Source of the DNA: Pseudomonadota bacterium
Lineage (GTDB): Bacteria; Pseudomonadota; Alphaproteobacteria; Sphingomonadales; Sphingomonadaceae
DNA: 21,523 nucleotides
Assembly (NCBI GenBank): GCA_023416515.1
Contig: JAEZHP010000074.1
Location: 1-21,523 of the forward strand
Direction of reading: 5' to 3'
The notes under the pieces: generated by a model
The model's input: only the letters and a program-made list of their open reading frames with translations
The model's database searches: none
Told to the model about the DNA's origin: nothing
Translations under genes and position numbers: made by a program
Shown here: positions 14,488-21,523 of the stretch, one piece after another
Position numbering within the stretch: the first letter of the stretch is position 1
Layout of the letters: every line of letters begins with the position of its first letter

Positions 14488-15143
14488 GCCGGTTTCCTCA
14501 TCAGCTCGATGATCTCCCGAGGGTGAGCGGCGACGTGATGAGCGCCGGCTTCCCACAATTCGTGCGGATCGTGATAGCCCCAGGCGACCCCGACCGCGAT
14601 CACCCCGGCGGCGCGGGCCATGGCGATGTCGTAGCTGGTGTCGCCGATCATCCAGGTAGTCTCCGGCGCCGCTCCCGCGTCCGCCATCGCCTGCTCGATC
14701 ATGCTCGGATGCGGTTTCGACGGATGGCGGTCGGCGGTCTGCAAGGTCACGAAGCGGTGGGCGATGCCATGGCAGTCGAGACACAGGTCGAGGCCGCGGT
14801 CCGATTTGCCGGTTGCGACTCCGAGCAGGAAGCCGTCCGCCTCGAGCGCGTCGAGCAATTCGGCAACGCCGTCGAACAGGGGCTCGTCGACCGAGCCGGT
14901 GAGGCGCATCCGCTGGAAGGCGGTCTTGTAGGCCTCGGCCATCTCGACGTGGAGGTCGCCGGGCGCGTCGGGCGCCATCGCTTGCATCGCCTCGACCAGG
15001 CTGAGGCCGACCACCCGGCGGGTCTTCTCCTGCGGCGGCCTCGGCAGGCCCACGGAGTCGAAACACGCCTCCATCGCCGCGCAGATATTGTGCTGGCTGT
15101 CGACGAGCGTTCCGTCGCAATCGAAAATGGCGAGGCGATTCAT
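14484..15143 (-). CDS. HAD-IA family hydrolase, phosphoglycolate phosphatase-like
   Basis: The 219-residue cytosolic phosphatase has all four HAD motifs: FDCDGTLVDS (nucleophile Asp8, acid/base Asp10), the Ser/Thr motif in VATGKS, the lysine of SKPHP, and GDTSYDIAMARAAG with the Mg-binding acids. The cap is the small helical C1 type of Gph and beta-phosphoglucomutase relatives. The substrate cannot be fixed; Gph and general sugar-phosphate phosphatases are the closest models. It overlaps its neighbours by ATGA on both sides (paiB-like upstream, 75-aa membrane protein downstream). In alphaproteobacteria a HAD gene between a pseudouridine synthase gene and an ATP12 gene is, as I recall, a common arrangement. 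Confidence 0.9.
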   Translation of the reverse strand: MNRLAIFDCDGTLVDSQHNICAAMEACFDSVGLPRPPQEKTRRVVGLSLVEAMQAMAPDAPGDLHVEMAEAYKTAFQRMRLTGSVDEPLFDGVAELLDALEADGFLLGVATGKSDRGLDLCLDCHGIAHRFVTLQTADRHPSKPHPSMIEQAMADAGAAPETTWMIGDTSYDIAMARAAGVIAVGVAWGYHDPHELWEAGAHHVAAHPREIIELMRKPA

Positions 15144-15724
15144 GGTCGCATCAGCCCCGCATGATCGGCGCGACCGAGAGCGGTGAGCGCTTCGGCGACG
15201 CGTTCACGTTCCTCGGCCTTCTTGTTCTGGCCGAGCTTGCGGTTGCCGCGAAGCGCCTCGATTCGGAGCTCATATCCAATGATCGCCTTGAGCATCGCCT
15301 CGAACCGGCCGGGCGTCATCTTGTCGCGTGACCAGGGTTTCTTGGGCGCGAGCCGTTCCTCATGCGCCGCGCTGAGGTCGTCGAGCAGTGCGGCAAGCTC
15401 CGCCTCGTCCATACACCGCAGCGGCCCCTCCGCCTCGACCACGAGATAGTTCCAGGTCGGCACCTGGTCGTCGGTGCCGTACCAGTCGGGACTCACGTAG
15501 AAATCGGGCCCCATCACCGAGGCGACCGCCCGCGCACCTTCGAGCTTCGGGGCGACGGGATTGCTGCGGGACACGTGGAAAAGCAGCCGGTCCGGGCCCG
15601 CCACCACCAATGGCGCATGCACCACCGCCGGCCCGTCGACGCAGATCGTCGCGAACGACACCTCGGCGACGAAGTCGAGTATCTCCTGCTCGTCGGTCCA
15701 GTGAAAAATCCGGTTCGGGTGCAT
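15140..15724 (-). CDS. PaiB-family FMN-binding protein (pyridoxamine-oxidase-like fold)
   Basis: The 194-residue protein matches the PaiB/FMN-binding split-barrel family. Signs are the start MHPNRIFHWTDEQEILDFV, VDGPAVVHAPLV, LLFHVSRSNPVAPKLEGA, and VSPDWYG..QVPTWNYLVVEAEG, then a C-terminal block KPWSRDKMTPGRFEAMLKAIIGYELRIE typical of the family. PaiB in Bacillus subtilis is known as a negative regulator of sporulation and protease genes, but there is no HTH here and the biochemical role is unclear, possibly flavin- or heme-related. The start overlaps the preceding stop by one nt (TGATG), and the end overlaps the HAD start as ATGA. Confidence 0.88.
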   Translation of the reverse strand: MHPNRIFHWTDEQEILDFVAEVSFATICVDGPAVVHAPLVVAGPDRLLFHVSRSNPVAPKLEGARAVASVMGPDFYVSPDWYGTDDQVPTWNYLVVEAEGPLRCMDEAELAALLDDLSAAHEERLAPKKPWSRDKMTPGRFEAMLKAIIGYELRIEALRGNRKLGQNKKAEERERVAEALTALGRADHAGLMRP

Positions 15725-16161
15725 CAGGCCCAGCTTCCTCGTTCACAGGCATCCGCATCTGGGTGAACCTGGAAGCGCAGCTCGCGATCTTCCATCCTCA
15801 CCCGATCAACCTTCTCCTCCACCCCGTCAGCCGAGGCGAGGAGGCACAGCCGATCGTCGCGAAGCCAGTCCAGTTCGCCGAAGCTGGAGAAGCGACGACC
15901 GACCATGACCATCCTGCCGTCGCTCCAAGAACGGCCGCGTGGAGCGACAAATACTTTCATCACGTCCGCGCTCAGGGAGTCTGCCTCACGCATAACCACA
16001 AAAGCAGTGATGCGGCCGTCGGGCGAGTCCTTGTGCGCGACAACCCGATCGTTGGAGCGCGCAATATCCTGACGCTGCGACTGATACAGCACCCCGCCCA
16101 GGCCGAGGATGATCGCACCAGTCGCCACAGAGCAGCCAATCCTGGTCGCTCGGGCAGTCAC
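15724..16161 (-). CDS. Membrane-anchored protein of unknown function (145 aa)
   Basis: The 145-residue protein starts at GTG 16161, whose codon overlaps the stop of the upstream gene as GTGA. One hydrophobic helix (about 10-27, CSVATGAIILGLGGVLY) is followed by a soluble domain. That domain begins KDSPDGRITAFVVMREADS, continues DVMKVFVAPRGR and has LDWLRDDRLCLL, with alternating strands. The pattern 'SPDGR..., strand, W..DD.L' recalls TolB-like or DUF5412-like beta-sheet domains, but this is only a resemblance by eye. The topology predicts a periplasmic domain. Two cysteines (one in the LCLL strand, one near the C-terminus) could form a disulfide. Overlaps at both ends support translation. 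Confidence 0.75.
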   Translation of the reverse strand: MTARATRIGCSVATGAIILGLGGVLYQSQRQDIARSNDRVVAHKDSPDGRITAFVVMREADSLSADVMKVFVAPRGRSWSDGRMVMVGRRFSSFGELDWLRDDRLCLLASADGVEEKVDRVRMEDRELRFQVHPDADACERGSWA

Positions 16162-17249
16162 CGCCGCCTTGCGCCCCCGCTGCGGTTGCGGCGCTCGCCG
16201 CGGCGTTCCTTGCGGACCTGCTTGGCGTGCTGTTTGGCCTTGGCCTTCTGTTCGCCGCGGCTCGGCGGTGGCGCTTCCTCGATCTCGAGGTCGCCGGCGG
16301 CCGGATCGAAGCCGAGCGAGGCGAGGGTCGCCGCGAAATGCTCGGGCGGCTCGGCGGTGACGTCGATCCGCCCGCCGTCGGGATGGTCGATTCGCAGGCG
16401 GCGGGCGTGGAGGTGAAGCTTGCGGCTGATCGAGCCGGTCAGATAGCTCTCCTGCCCGGCATATTTGCCGTCGCCGACGATCGGGTGACCGATCGCCGCC
16501 ATGTGCACTCGGAGCTGATGGGTTCGGCCGGTGAAGGGCTGAAGCTCAACGAAGGCGGCGCGGTTGCCGGCGCGCTCGATCACCCGGTAGCGGGTGCGCG
16601 CGGCCTGGCCGTTCTCCTCGTCGACATGCATCTTCTCGCCGCCGGTCCCAGGCTGCTTGGCGATGGGGAGGTCGATTATGCCGTCGTCGATCGACGGAAC
16701 GCCCATCACCACCGCCCAGTAGACCTTGCGAGCCGTGCGGCCGGAGAACGACTTGGAGAAGAAGGCGGCGGCCCGAGGCGTTCGCGCCACCAGAAGGGCG
16801 CCTGACGTGTCCTTGTCGAGCCGGTGGACGAGCTTTGGTCGCGCCGCGTCCTCGTCGACCAGCCCGCCGAGCAGGCCATCGACATGCTCGGTCGTCTTGG
16901 TGCCGCCCTGGGTCGCGAGGCCGGGCGGCTTGTTGAGGACGATGGCGGCAGGATCCTCGCTGATCACCATCGAGCGCGCGAAGGCCACCTCGTCCTCGGT
17001 CAGCTGCCGGACCGGCTTCTTCGTCGCCGGCGCATGCTCTTCCGGAGTTATCGGTGGGATCCGAATGACCTGGCCGGCCTCGATTCGGTCGCCGGGCGCG
17101 GCGCGCTTACCGTCGACGCGAAGCTGCCCGGTTCGTGCCATTCGCGCGACCGCGGTGAAATTGGCTTCCGGAAGGTTGCGCTTGAACCAGCGGTCGAGGC
17201 GGATTCCGTCATCCTCCTCGCTCACCGTGAATTGACGGACATCGCTCAT
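16158..17249 (-). CDS. rluC: RluA/RluC-family 23S rRNA pseudouridine synthase
   Basis: The 363-residue enzyme isomerises specific uridines in rRNA. An N-terminal S4 RNA-binding domain (about 16-66, DGIRLDRWFKRNLP...LRVDGKRAAPGDRI) precedes the catalytic domain, where HRLDKDTSG (142-150) carries the catalytic Asp145. Later family motifs are RKVYWAVVMG, LQPFTGRTHQLRVHM, GHPIVGDGKY and LHARRL. Residues about 328-363 form an unusual Lys/Arg-rich tail (KAKAKQHAKQVRKERRGERR) beyond the normal fold. Target positions are inferred from RluC-type architecture and not proven. It starts 42 nt after the GNAT stop with no clear Shine-Dalgarno. Its stop overlaps the next start, making it the head of a six-gene overlapping run. 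Confidence 0.92.
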   Translation of the reverse strand: MSDVRQFTVSEEDDGIRLDRWFKRNLPEANFTAVARMARTGQLRVDGKRAAPGDRIEAGQVIRIPPITPEEHAPATKKPVRQLTEDEVAFARSMVISEDPAAIVLNKPPGLATQGGTKTTEHVDGLLGGLVDEDAARPKLVHRLDKDTSGALLVARTPRAAAFFSKSFSGRTARKVYWAVVMGVPSIDDGIIDLPIAKQPGTGGEKMHVDEENGQAARTRYRVIERAGNRAAFVELQPFTGRTHQLRVHMAAIGHPIVGDGKYAGQESYLTGSISRKLHLHARRLRIDHPDGGRIDVTAEPPEHFAATLASLGFDPAAGDLEIEEAPPPSRGEQKAKAKQHAKQVRKERRGERRNRSGGARRR

Positions 17250-17291
17250 CGCTGGCCATGTAGCGACGAGGGCGCGTCGGCGCCACCCGCG

Positions 17292-17798
17292 CTACAGGAC
17301 CTTGCGCATGATGATGTCCAGGTCGGCGTGGGTGCCCACCATGAAGTCGTAGGTCCCGACCGCTTCGAAGCCGTAGCGGTCGTAGAAGCGGCGGGCGCGG
17401 TGGTTGTCGACGAAGACGGAGAGGTAGATCTGCTCGGCGCCGCGGCGCTTGGCCTCGTCGATCGCCCAGTCCATCAGCGCATGCGCGATGCCGGTGCCGT
17501 GCCAGGGCTTGAGCAGGTAGAGCTGGCGAAGCTCCGCGGTCGGACCGGTCACTTCGAAAGGCAGCGACGGCGGGCCGACCTTGGCGAAGCCGGCCGCCTC
17601 GCCACCATCCTCGGCAATCCGGATCGCGAAGGCGGGGTTGGTCAGCTCGCCCCGCCAGTTCTCCTCCGAATGGTTCTCGAGGAAGGCCGCCAGATTCTCC
17701 GGCGTGTAGAGGTGGCCGAAGGTCTCGACGAACGTCTCCTTGCCGAGGCGCGACATCATCGCCGCGTCGTCGGGCCGGCCGTCCCTGTAATCGATCAC
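17292..17798 (-). CDS. GNAT-family N-acetyltransferase
   Basis: The 168-residue protein has the GNAT fold: beta-1 start MIDYRDGRPDDA, an acceptor region, ELRQLYLLKPWHGTGIAHAL (90-108) as the acetyl-CoA pyrophosphate-binding motif A, and NHRARRFYDRYGF (132-144) as motif B. The substrate is unknown. The start is GTG 17798, one nt after the upstream stop, which indicates translational coupling to the MidA-like gene. Its place after lgt and the MidA-like gene is where pgeF (YfiH/laccase-domain) often sits in related genomes. Confidence 0.88.
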   Translation of the reverse strand: MIDYRDGRPDDAAMMSRLGKETFVETFGHLYTPENLAAFLENHSEENWRGELTNPAFAIRIAEDGGEAAGFAKVGPPSLPFEVTGPTAELRQLYLLKPWHGTGIAHALMDWAIDEAKRRGAEQIYLSVFVDNHRARRFYDRYGFEAVGTYDFMVGTHADLDIIMRKVL

Positions 17799-17799
17799 G

Positions 17800-18822
17800 T
17801 CAAAATCCTTCCGGGTCGGGCCAGCCCGGAGCGACCAGCGCCATGACCTTGAACAATCGTCCCATCTGTTCGGGCGCGCTCAGCCGCTCGCGGGCCGCGA
17901 CGATCTCCTCGGTCCGCTCCGGGGCGGCCTTGGCGAGCTGGGCGGCGCGAAGGTCGATGCCCATTGCGCGAAGCCACGCTCCTTGGCCGATCGCGCCGTA
18001 GACTCGGACCCCCTCGGCCCTGGCCGCGTCGTGGAGCGCCTCGAAATCGACATGGGCGGTGAGGTCGCGTGCACCCGGCTCGGCCCATGGATCGGCGTAG
18101 GCATGGCCCGACACCGCCTGGAGCGTGTCGCCCACGCCGCTCCGCTCGTGGCCATAGTCGATGAACAGGGCCGCGCCTCCCTGCGCCGCAAGCCGACAGG
18201 CAAGCTTGGCAGCGATCTCTACCGACGCCGGAGACCGCTCGACGATGCCACCCGGTTCGGCATTAGCAAGATGCCGATCGGTCGGCGGCCCCGCCTGACG
18301 GCGGAAGCCCCCACCGGCGGTCGCCACGACCAGTTCGCGCCAGGTGTCGGCATCGCGCACGAACTGCTGAACGGGCAGGGCGTCGAAGAATTCGTTGGCG
18401 ACGATCAGAAGCGGGCCGTGCGTCGGCAGTCCATCGATATCGTCATGCCAGCGCGCGGCGGCGAGGCGGCTGAGCTGTTCGTCCCTCAGCGCCGGGCTGG
18501 TCTCGACCAGCTCGACCGGCGGCTGGAGACCGATTCCACGCATCGCCCGAAGCGCGTCGGCTGCGAGCGTACCCCGGCCGGGGCCCAACTCGACATAATG
18601 GACTCCACCGGGCTTGCCGGCGCGAAGCCAGAGGTCGGCGAGCCACAGGCCGATCAGCTCGCCGAACATCTGGCTGATCTCTGGCGCCGTGATGAAGTCG
18701 CCGGCCGCGCCGAGCGGGTCGCGGCTCGCATAATAAGCCGCGTTCGCCGCCTCCATATAGTCGGCGACGCTGATCGGCCCCTCGGCTGCGATCCGCGCCC
18801 TCAGCGCGTCGGCGACCGACAT
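17800..18822 (-). CDS. MidA/NDUFAF7-like SAM-dependent methyltransferase
   Basis: The 340-residue protein matches the DUF185 family. Mitochondrial NDUFAF7 dimethylates an arginine of the NDUFS2 complex I subunit, and MidA is needed for complex I in Dictyostelium. Diagnostic parts are SVADYMEAANAAYYASRDPLG, GDFITAPEISQMFGELIG (41-58), the SAM-binding VELGPGRGTLAADAL (77-91), VANEFFDALPVQQFV, and FIDYGHERSGVGDTLQAV. The bacterial substrate is presumably the NuoD/NuoCD equivalent, by inference. It starts 4 nt after the lgt stop, so the two are one operon; the GNAT gene follows after 1 nt. Confidence 0.92.
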   Translation of the reverse strand: MSVADALRARIAAEGPISVADYMEAANAAYYASRDPLGAAGDFITAPEISQMFGELIGLWLADLWLRAGKPGGVHYVELGPGRGTLAADALRAMRGIGLQPPVELVETSPALRDEQLSRLAAARWHDDIDGLPTHGPLLIVANEFFDALPVQQFVRDADTWRELVVATAGGGFRRQAGPPTDRHLANAEPGGIVERSPASVEIAAKLACRLAAQGGAALFIDYGHERSGVGDTLQAVSGHAYADPWAEPGARDLTAHVDFEALHDAARAEGVRVYGAIGQGAWLRAMGIDLRAAQLAKAAPERTEEIVAARERLSAPEQMGRLFKVMALVAPGWPDPEGF

Positions 18823-18826
18823 GGCA

Positions 18827-19738
18827 TCAAGCGGCTTTCGGCGAGTCGACCGGGTCGGACGAAGGCTCTCCCGGGGGCGCCATGACGGGCTCGCGGCGCT
18901 TCGACGTCACGATCAGGTAGAGACCGATCAGGATCATCGGCACGGTCAGCCACTGGCCCATGGACAGGCCAGTCTGCTCGGCGAGCCACATCAGGTGCGC
19001 GTCCGGCTCGCGGAAATATTCGACGAAGAAGCGGCTCAGCCCGTAGCCCAGGGTGAACACGCCGGCGAGCAGGCCCGGCTTGTAACGCGAGCGTGTCCAC
19101 CAGAAGAGCACGAACAGGACGAGGAACAGCACGATCCCCTCGAGCCCCGCCTCGTACAGCTGGCTCGGGTGGCGCGGCGGCCCGACCTGGAGAATTCCGT
19201 CGATATATTCGCGGAACTGGACCGCCCAAGCGACGTCGCTCGGCCGACCCCACAATTCGCCGTTCACGAAATTGGCGAGGCGGCCGAAGAACAGTCCGAA
19301 CGGAACGCAGCAGGCGACATAATCGGCCACTCGAAGGAAGCTCAGCCCGTTCTTGCGCGCCAGATAGAGCATGGCGACGATCGTCCCGATCAGGCCGCCA
19401 TGGAAGGACATGCCGCCGTCCCACAGCTTCACGATCTCGAGCGGATCGTGGAGATAGGCCATCGGCTTGTAGAACAGCACATAGCCGAGCCGCCCGCCCA
19501 GGATGATCCCGAGCGTCGCGTAGAACACCATGTCGTCGGCGTGGCGACGGGCCATTGGCGCGCCCGGCTGCTTCACCAGCTTGAGTAGGTACAGATAGCC
19601 GATGACGATGCCGGCCAGATAGGCGAGGCTGTACCAGCGCAGCTGAAAGAAGCCGAGATTGAGCGCCACCGGGTTGAGATTGTGGACCCAGTGAGTGACA
19701 GTGGCCGCCGCGGCCGGGAGTGTGGTCATTGCTGTCAT
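18827..19738 (-). CDS. lgt: Prolipoprotein diacylglyceryl transferase
   Basis: The 303-residue inner-membrane enzyme moves the diacylglyceryl group of phosphatidylglycerol onto the lipobox cysteine of prolipoproteins, the first step of lipoprotein maturation. Hallmarks are GGRLGYVLFY, GGMSFHGGLIG with the essential His113, the signature GRLANFVNGELWGR (152-165), HPSQLYEA and a later GLSRFFVEYFRE. Several hydrophobic helices fit a seven-helix topology. The open frame reaches 19795, but ATG 19738 gives the usual length and has AAGGGGG about 11 nt upstream; ATG 19729 is also possible. It heads the minus-strand run and shares its upstream region with the acyl-CoA synthetase gene. Substrates within the window may include the PhoX-like protein. 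Confidence 0.95.
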   Translation of the reverse strand: MTAMTTLPAAAATVTHWVHNLNPVALNLGFFQLRWYSLAYLAGIVIGYLYLLKLVKQPGAPMARRHADDMVFYATLGIILGGRLGYVLFYKPMAYLHDPLEIVKLWDGGMSFHGGLIGTIVAMLYLARKNGLSFLRVADYVACCVPFGLFFGRLANFVNGELWGRPSDVAWAVQFREYIDGILQVGPPRHPSQLYEAGLEGIVLFLVLFVLFWWTRSRYKPGLLAGVFTLGYGLSRFFVEYFREPDAHLMWLAEQTGLSMGQWLTVPMILIGLYLIVTSKRREPVMAPPGEPSSDPVDSPKAA

Positions 19739-19821
19739 TGCGAGGGCTTCCCCCTTGAGCTTACCGCCCTCATAGAGGGTCAAACAAAAAGCCAAAAGCC
19801 AAGAGAGGAGCCGATTGCAAG
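19739..19821. promoter_or_regulatory. Divergent promoter region between lgt and the acyl-CoA synthetase gene
   Basis: These 83 nt must drive both directions. CCCTC (19767-19771) and GAGGG (19775-19779) form a small inverted repeat. TTGACC occurs on the minus strand (19783-19778) as a possible lgt -35, but no good -10 sits at 16-18 nt. The direct repeat AAAAGCC AAAAGCC (19788-19800) precedes the plus-strand Shine-Dalgarno AGAGGAG (19804-19810). Confidence 0.3.
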
Positions 19822-21501
19822 ATGTCGACCGAGCTTGACCGTAAGATGGACCAGATGATCGCCGCGGTGACCGGCGAGGACGGCCCGATCAAGCTTGGCA
19901 CCGACGACCAGGGGCGGGCCATCGTCACCAACCTTCCGCCCACGCTTCCGATCTTCTTCGACGCTTTCTGCATGCTCAACCAGAATTCCGAGGCGATCGT
20001 CGCGGACGGCGAGCGGCTGACGTTCGGCGATCTCCTCGCCCACGCCAACAGGCTGGCGCCGGTTCTCGCCGGAGGCTTCGGGATCGGGAAGGGCGACCGA
20101 GTCGCCATCGCGATGCGCAACTGCCCGGCCTGGATCCTGAGCTACATAGCCGTGGTCAAGGCGGGCGGCGTCGCCACTCTGATCAACGGCTGGTGGCAGC
20201 CGCACGAGCTGGAGCATGCGCTGAAGCTCACCGAGCCGAAGCTGGTCATCGCCGACTCGGCGCGCGCCGAGCGGGTCGCGGCCACGGGGCTCCGCATCGA
20301 GACGGTGACTCTGCCGGTCGAGCGGCCGGTCGACGAGGCGCTCGCGCCGCTGCTTCAGCGCGGCGGCGAGGGCGAGCTTCCGCAGGTCGGGCCGGACGAC
20401 GACGCCACCATCCTGTTCACCTCGGGCTCGACCGGATTGTGCAAGGGCGCGCTGTCGACCCATCGGGCGGTGACGACGGGGACTTACACCTATTCGGCAT
20501 CGCTGGCGGCGCTGAAGGCGATCCTGGAGAGCGAGGGCAAGCCGCCGGCCAACCCGCCGCGGACCTTGATCAACGTTCCGCTGTTCCACGTCACCGGCGA
20601 GGTTCCGGTGATGCTCAACTCCTTCGTCATCAACCGCTGCATGGTGATGATGAGGAAGTGGGACGCGGGCGAGGCGCTTCGGCTGATCCAGGACGAGAAG
20701 ATCACCTATTTCGTAGGAGTGCCGACGATGAGCCTCGAGCTCATGCAGCATCCCGACCGCGAGAAATATGACCTGTCGACCCTGACCGATCTCGCCGCCG
20801 GCGGGGCGCCGCGGCCGGCGGCTCATGTCGCCAGGCTGCGGGAGGCCTTCAAGACCGCCCAGCCGGCGCTCGGCTACGGGCTCACCGAGACCAATGCGGT
20901 CGGCTGCGGCAATGTGTGGTCCAATTATGCGGCCAAGCCCGATTCCACCGGACGGCCGCAGCGGCCGCTCGTCGACCTCGCCATCCTTGGACCGGACGAC
21001 AAGCCGCTGCCGACGGGGGAGCGCGGCGAGATCGCGATCCGCTCGGCGGCGAACTTCAAGGAATATTGGCGGATGCCCGAAGCGACCGCCGCGGCCCTCA
21101 CCGCCGACGGCTACTTCCGAACCGGCGACATCGGCTATCTCGACGAGGACGATTATCTGTTCATCGTCGACCGCAAGAAGGACATCATCATCCGCGGCGG
21201 CGAGAATATCGCCTGTCCGGAGGTCGAGGCCGAGCTCTACGCCCATCCCGCGGTTGCCGAGGCGAGCGTGTTCGGGCTGCCCGACGAGCGGCTCGGCGAG
21301 GTCCCGGTCGCGGTCGTCCATCTCGAGGAGGGGGCGGCGCTCGGCGAGCAGGAGCTTCGCGATTTCGTCGCCGGCCGGCTGGCGCCGTTCAAGGTGCCCG
21401 CGGCGATCGCCATCTCCGCCGAGCCGCTGCCCAAGCTCGGCACCGGCAAGATCGACAAGGTGACTCTTCGCCAGCGCTTCAAGGACATGGAAGCGCGCTG
21501 A
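19822..21501 (+). CDS. AMP-binding acyl-CoA synthetase (FadD-like)
   Basis: The 559-residue enzyme should activate a carboxylic acid to acyl-AMP and then acyl-CoA in the cytoplasm. Core motifs in order are FTSGSTGLCKGALSTHR (199-215, phosphate-binding A3), GYGLTETNAVG (A5), GYFRTGDIGYLDEDDYLFIVDRKKD (A7/A8 hinge) with RGGENIACPEVE, and PLPKLGTGKIDK with catalytic Lys543 (A10). All catalytic parts are present. Cys207 replaces the residue (usually Pro or a small hydrophobic) before the A3 lysine. Chain-length preference cannot be read from sequence. ATG 19822 has AGAGGAG 11 nt upstream. It is divergent from lgt, and nothing downstream in the window shows its pathway. Confidence 0.9.
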   Translation: MSTELDRKMDQMIAAVTGEDGPIKLGTDDQGRAIVTNLPPTLPIFFDAFCMLNQNSEAIVADGERLTFGDLLAHANRLAPVLAGGFGIGKGDRVAIAMRNCPAWILSYIAVVKAGGVATLINGWWQPHELEHALKLTEPKLVIADSARAERVAATGLRIETVTLPVERPVDEALAPLLQRGGEGELPQVGPDDDATILFTSGSTGLCKGALSTHRAVTTGTYTYSASLAALKAILESEGKPPANPPRTLINVPLFHVTGEVPVMLNSFVINRCMVMMRKWDAGEALRLIQDEKITYFVGVPTMSLELMQHPDREKYDLSTLTDLAAGGAPRPAAHVARLREAFKTAQPALGYGLTETNAVGCGNVWSNYAAKPDSTGRPQRPLVDLAILGPDDKPLPTGERGEIAIRSAANFKEYWRMPEATAAALTADGYFRTGDIGYLDEDDYLFIVDRKKDIIIRGGENIACPEVEAELYAHPAVAEASVFGLPDERLGEVPVAVVHLEEGAALGEQELRDFVAGRLAPFKVPAAIAISAEPLPKLGTGKIDKVTLRQRFKDMEAR

Positions 21502-21523
21502 AGAGGTGGGGCCGGCGCCTGGT

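Noticed and set aside
17260..17295. Terminator in the gap between the GNAT and rluC genes
   Set aside because: GTAGCG/CGCTAC and CGACG/CGTCG pairings exist but the stems are short, the outer one overlaps the stop codon, and no T-run follows.
19780..21321. 513-codon minus-strand frame opposite the acyl-CoA synthetase gene
   Set aside because: The opposite strand encodes all AMP-binding motifs in order. The antisense translation has only generic charged sequence.

Overview
The window is GC-rich, densely packed chromosomal DNA from an alphaproteobacterium, most likely a sphingomonad (Sphingomonadales). The grounds are a very large NAD-dependent glutamate dehydrogenase, an ATP12-type F1 chaperone, a MidA/NDUFAF7-type methyltransferase beside lgt, a PAS_5-like protein, an SWFGD-type low-complexity protein and an EcfG-type general stress promoter. 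I see no phage, transposon, integrase, CRISPR array or recognisable defence system. No gene-free stretch exceeds about 140 bases.

Layout. 1-6134 (minus): a large NAD-glutamate dehydrogenase preceded by a PAS-domain protein. 6267-6342: tRNA-Thr(CGT), followed 21 nt later by a PhoX/DUF839-family Tat lipoprotein. 7773-8299: a tiny membrane peptide gene and a PilZ-domain gene converge on one shared CTAG stop. 8436-9929: an L,D-transpeptidase with a Gln/Asn-rich linker and a GTG start. 9930-12034: a stress module made of a hairpin, an EcfG-type promoter, an SWFGD low-complexity protein that resembles FUS-like sequences in composition, an intergenic hairpin, a PRC-barrel protein with a mixed-charge disordered N-terminus, and a strong rho-independent terminator. 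12092-13563: a zeta-class GST (maleylacetoacetate isomerase-like) and a class II aldolase-like protein.

13568-19738 (minus) reads as one long transcription unit, lgt - midA-like - GNAT - 42 nt - rluC-like - unknown 145 aa - paiB-like - HAD - 75-aa membrane protein - ATP12. The last six genes are joined by start/stop overlaps of 1 to 4 nt. The unit mixes envelope (lgt), ribosome (pseudouridine synthase) and respiratory-complex assembly (MidA/NDUFAF7-like, ATP12) functions. Divergent from lgt, a FadD-like acyl-CoA synthetase (19822-21501) closes the window.

Most genes are ordinary housekeeping or metabolic genes. The part most deserving a second look is 9930-12034, where two disordered, Arg/Gly-rich proteins sit behind a near-consensus general-stress promoter. 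Gene identities rest on reading motifs by eye; no database search was run.
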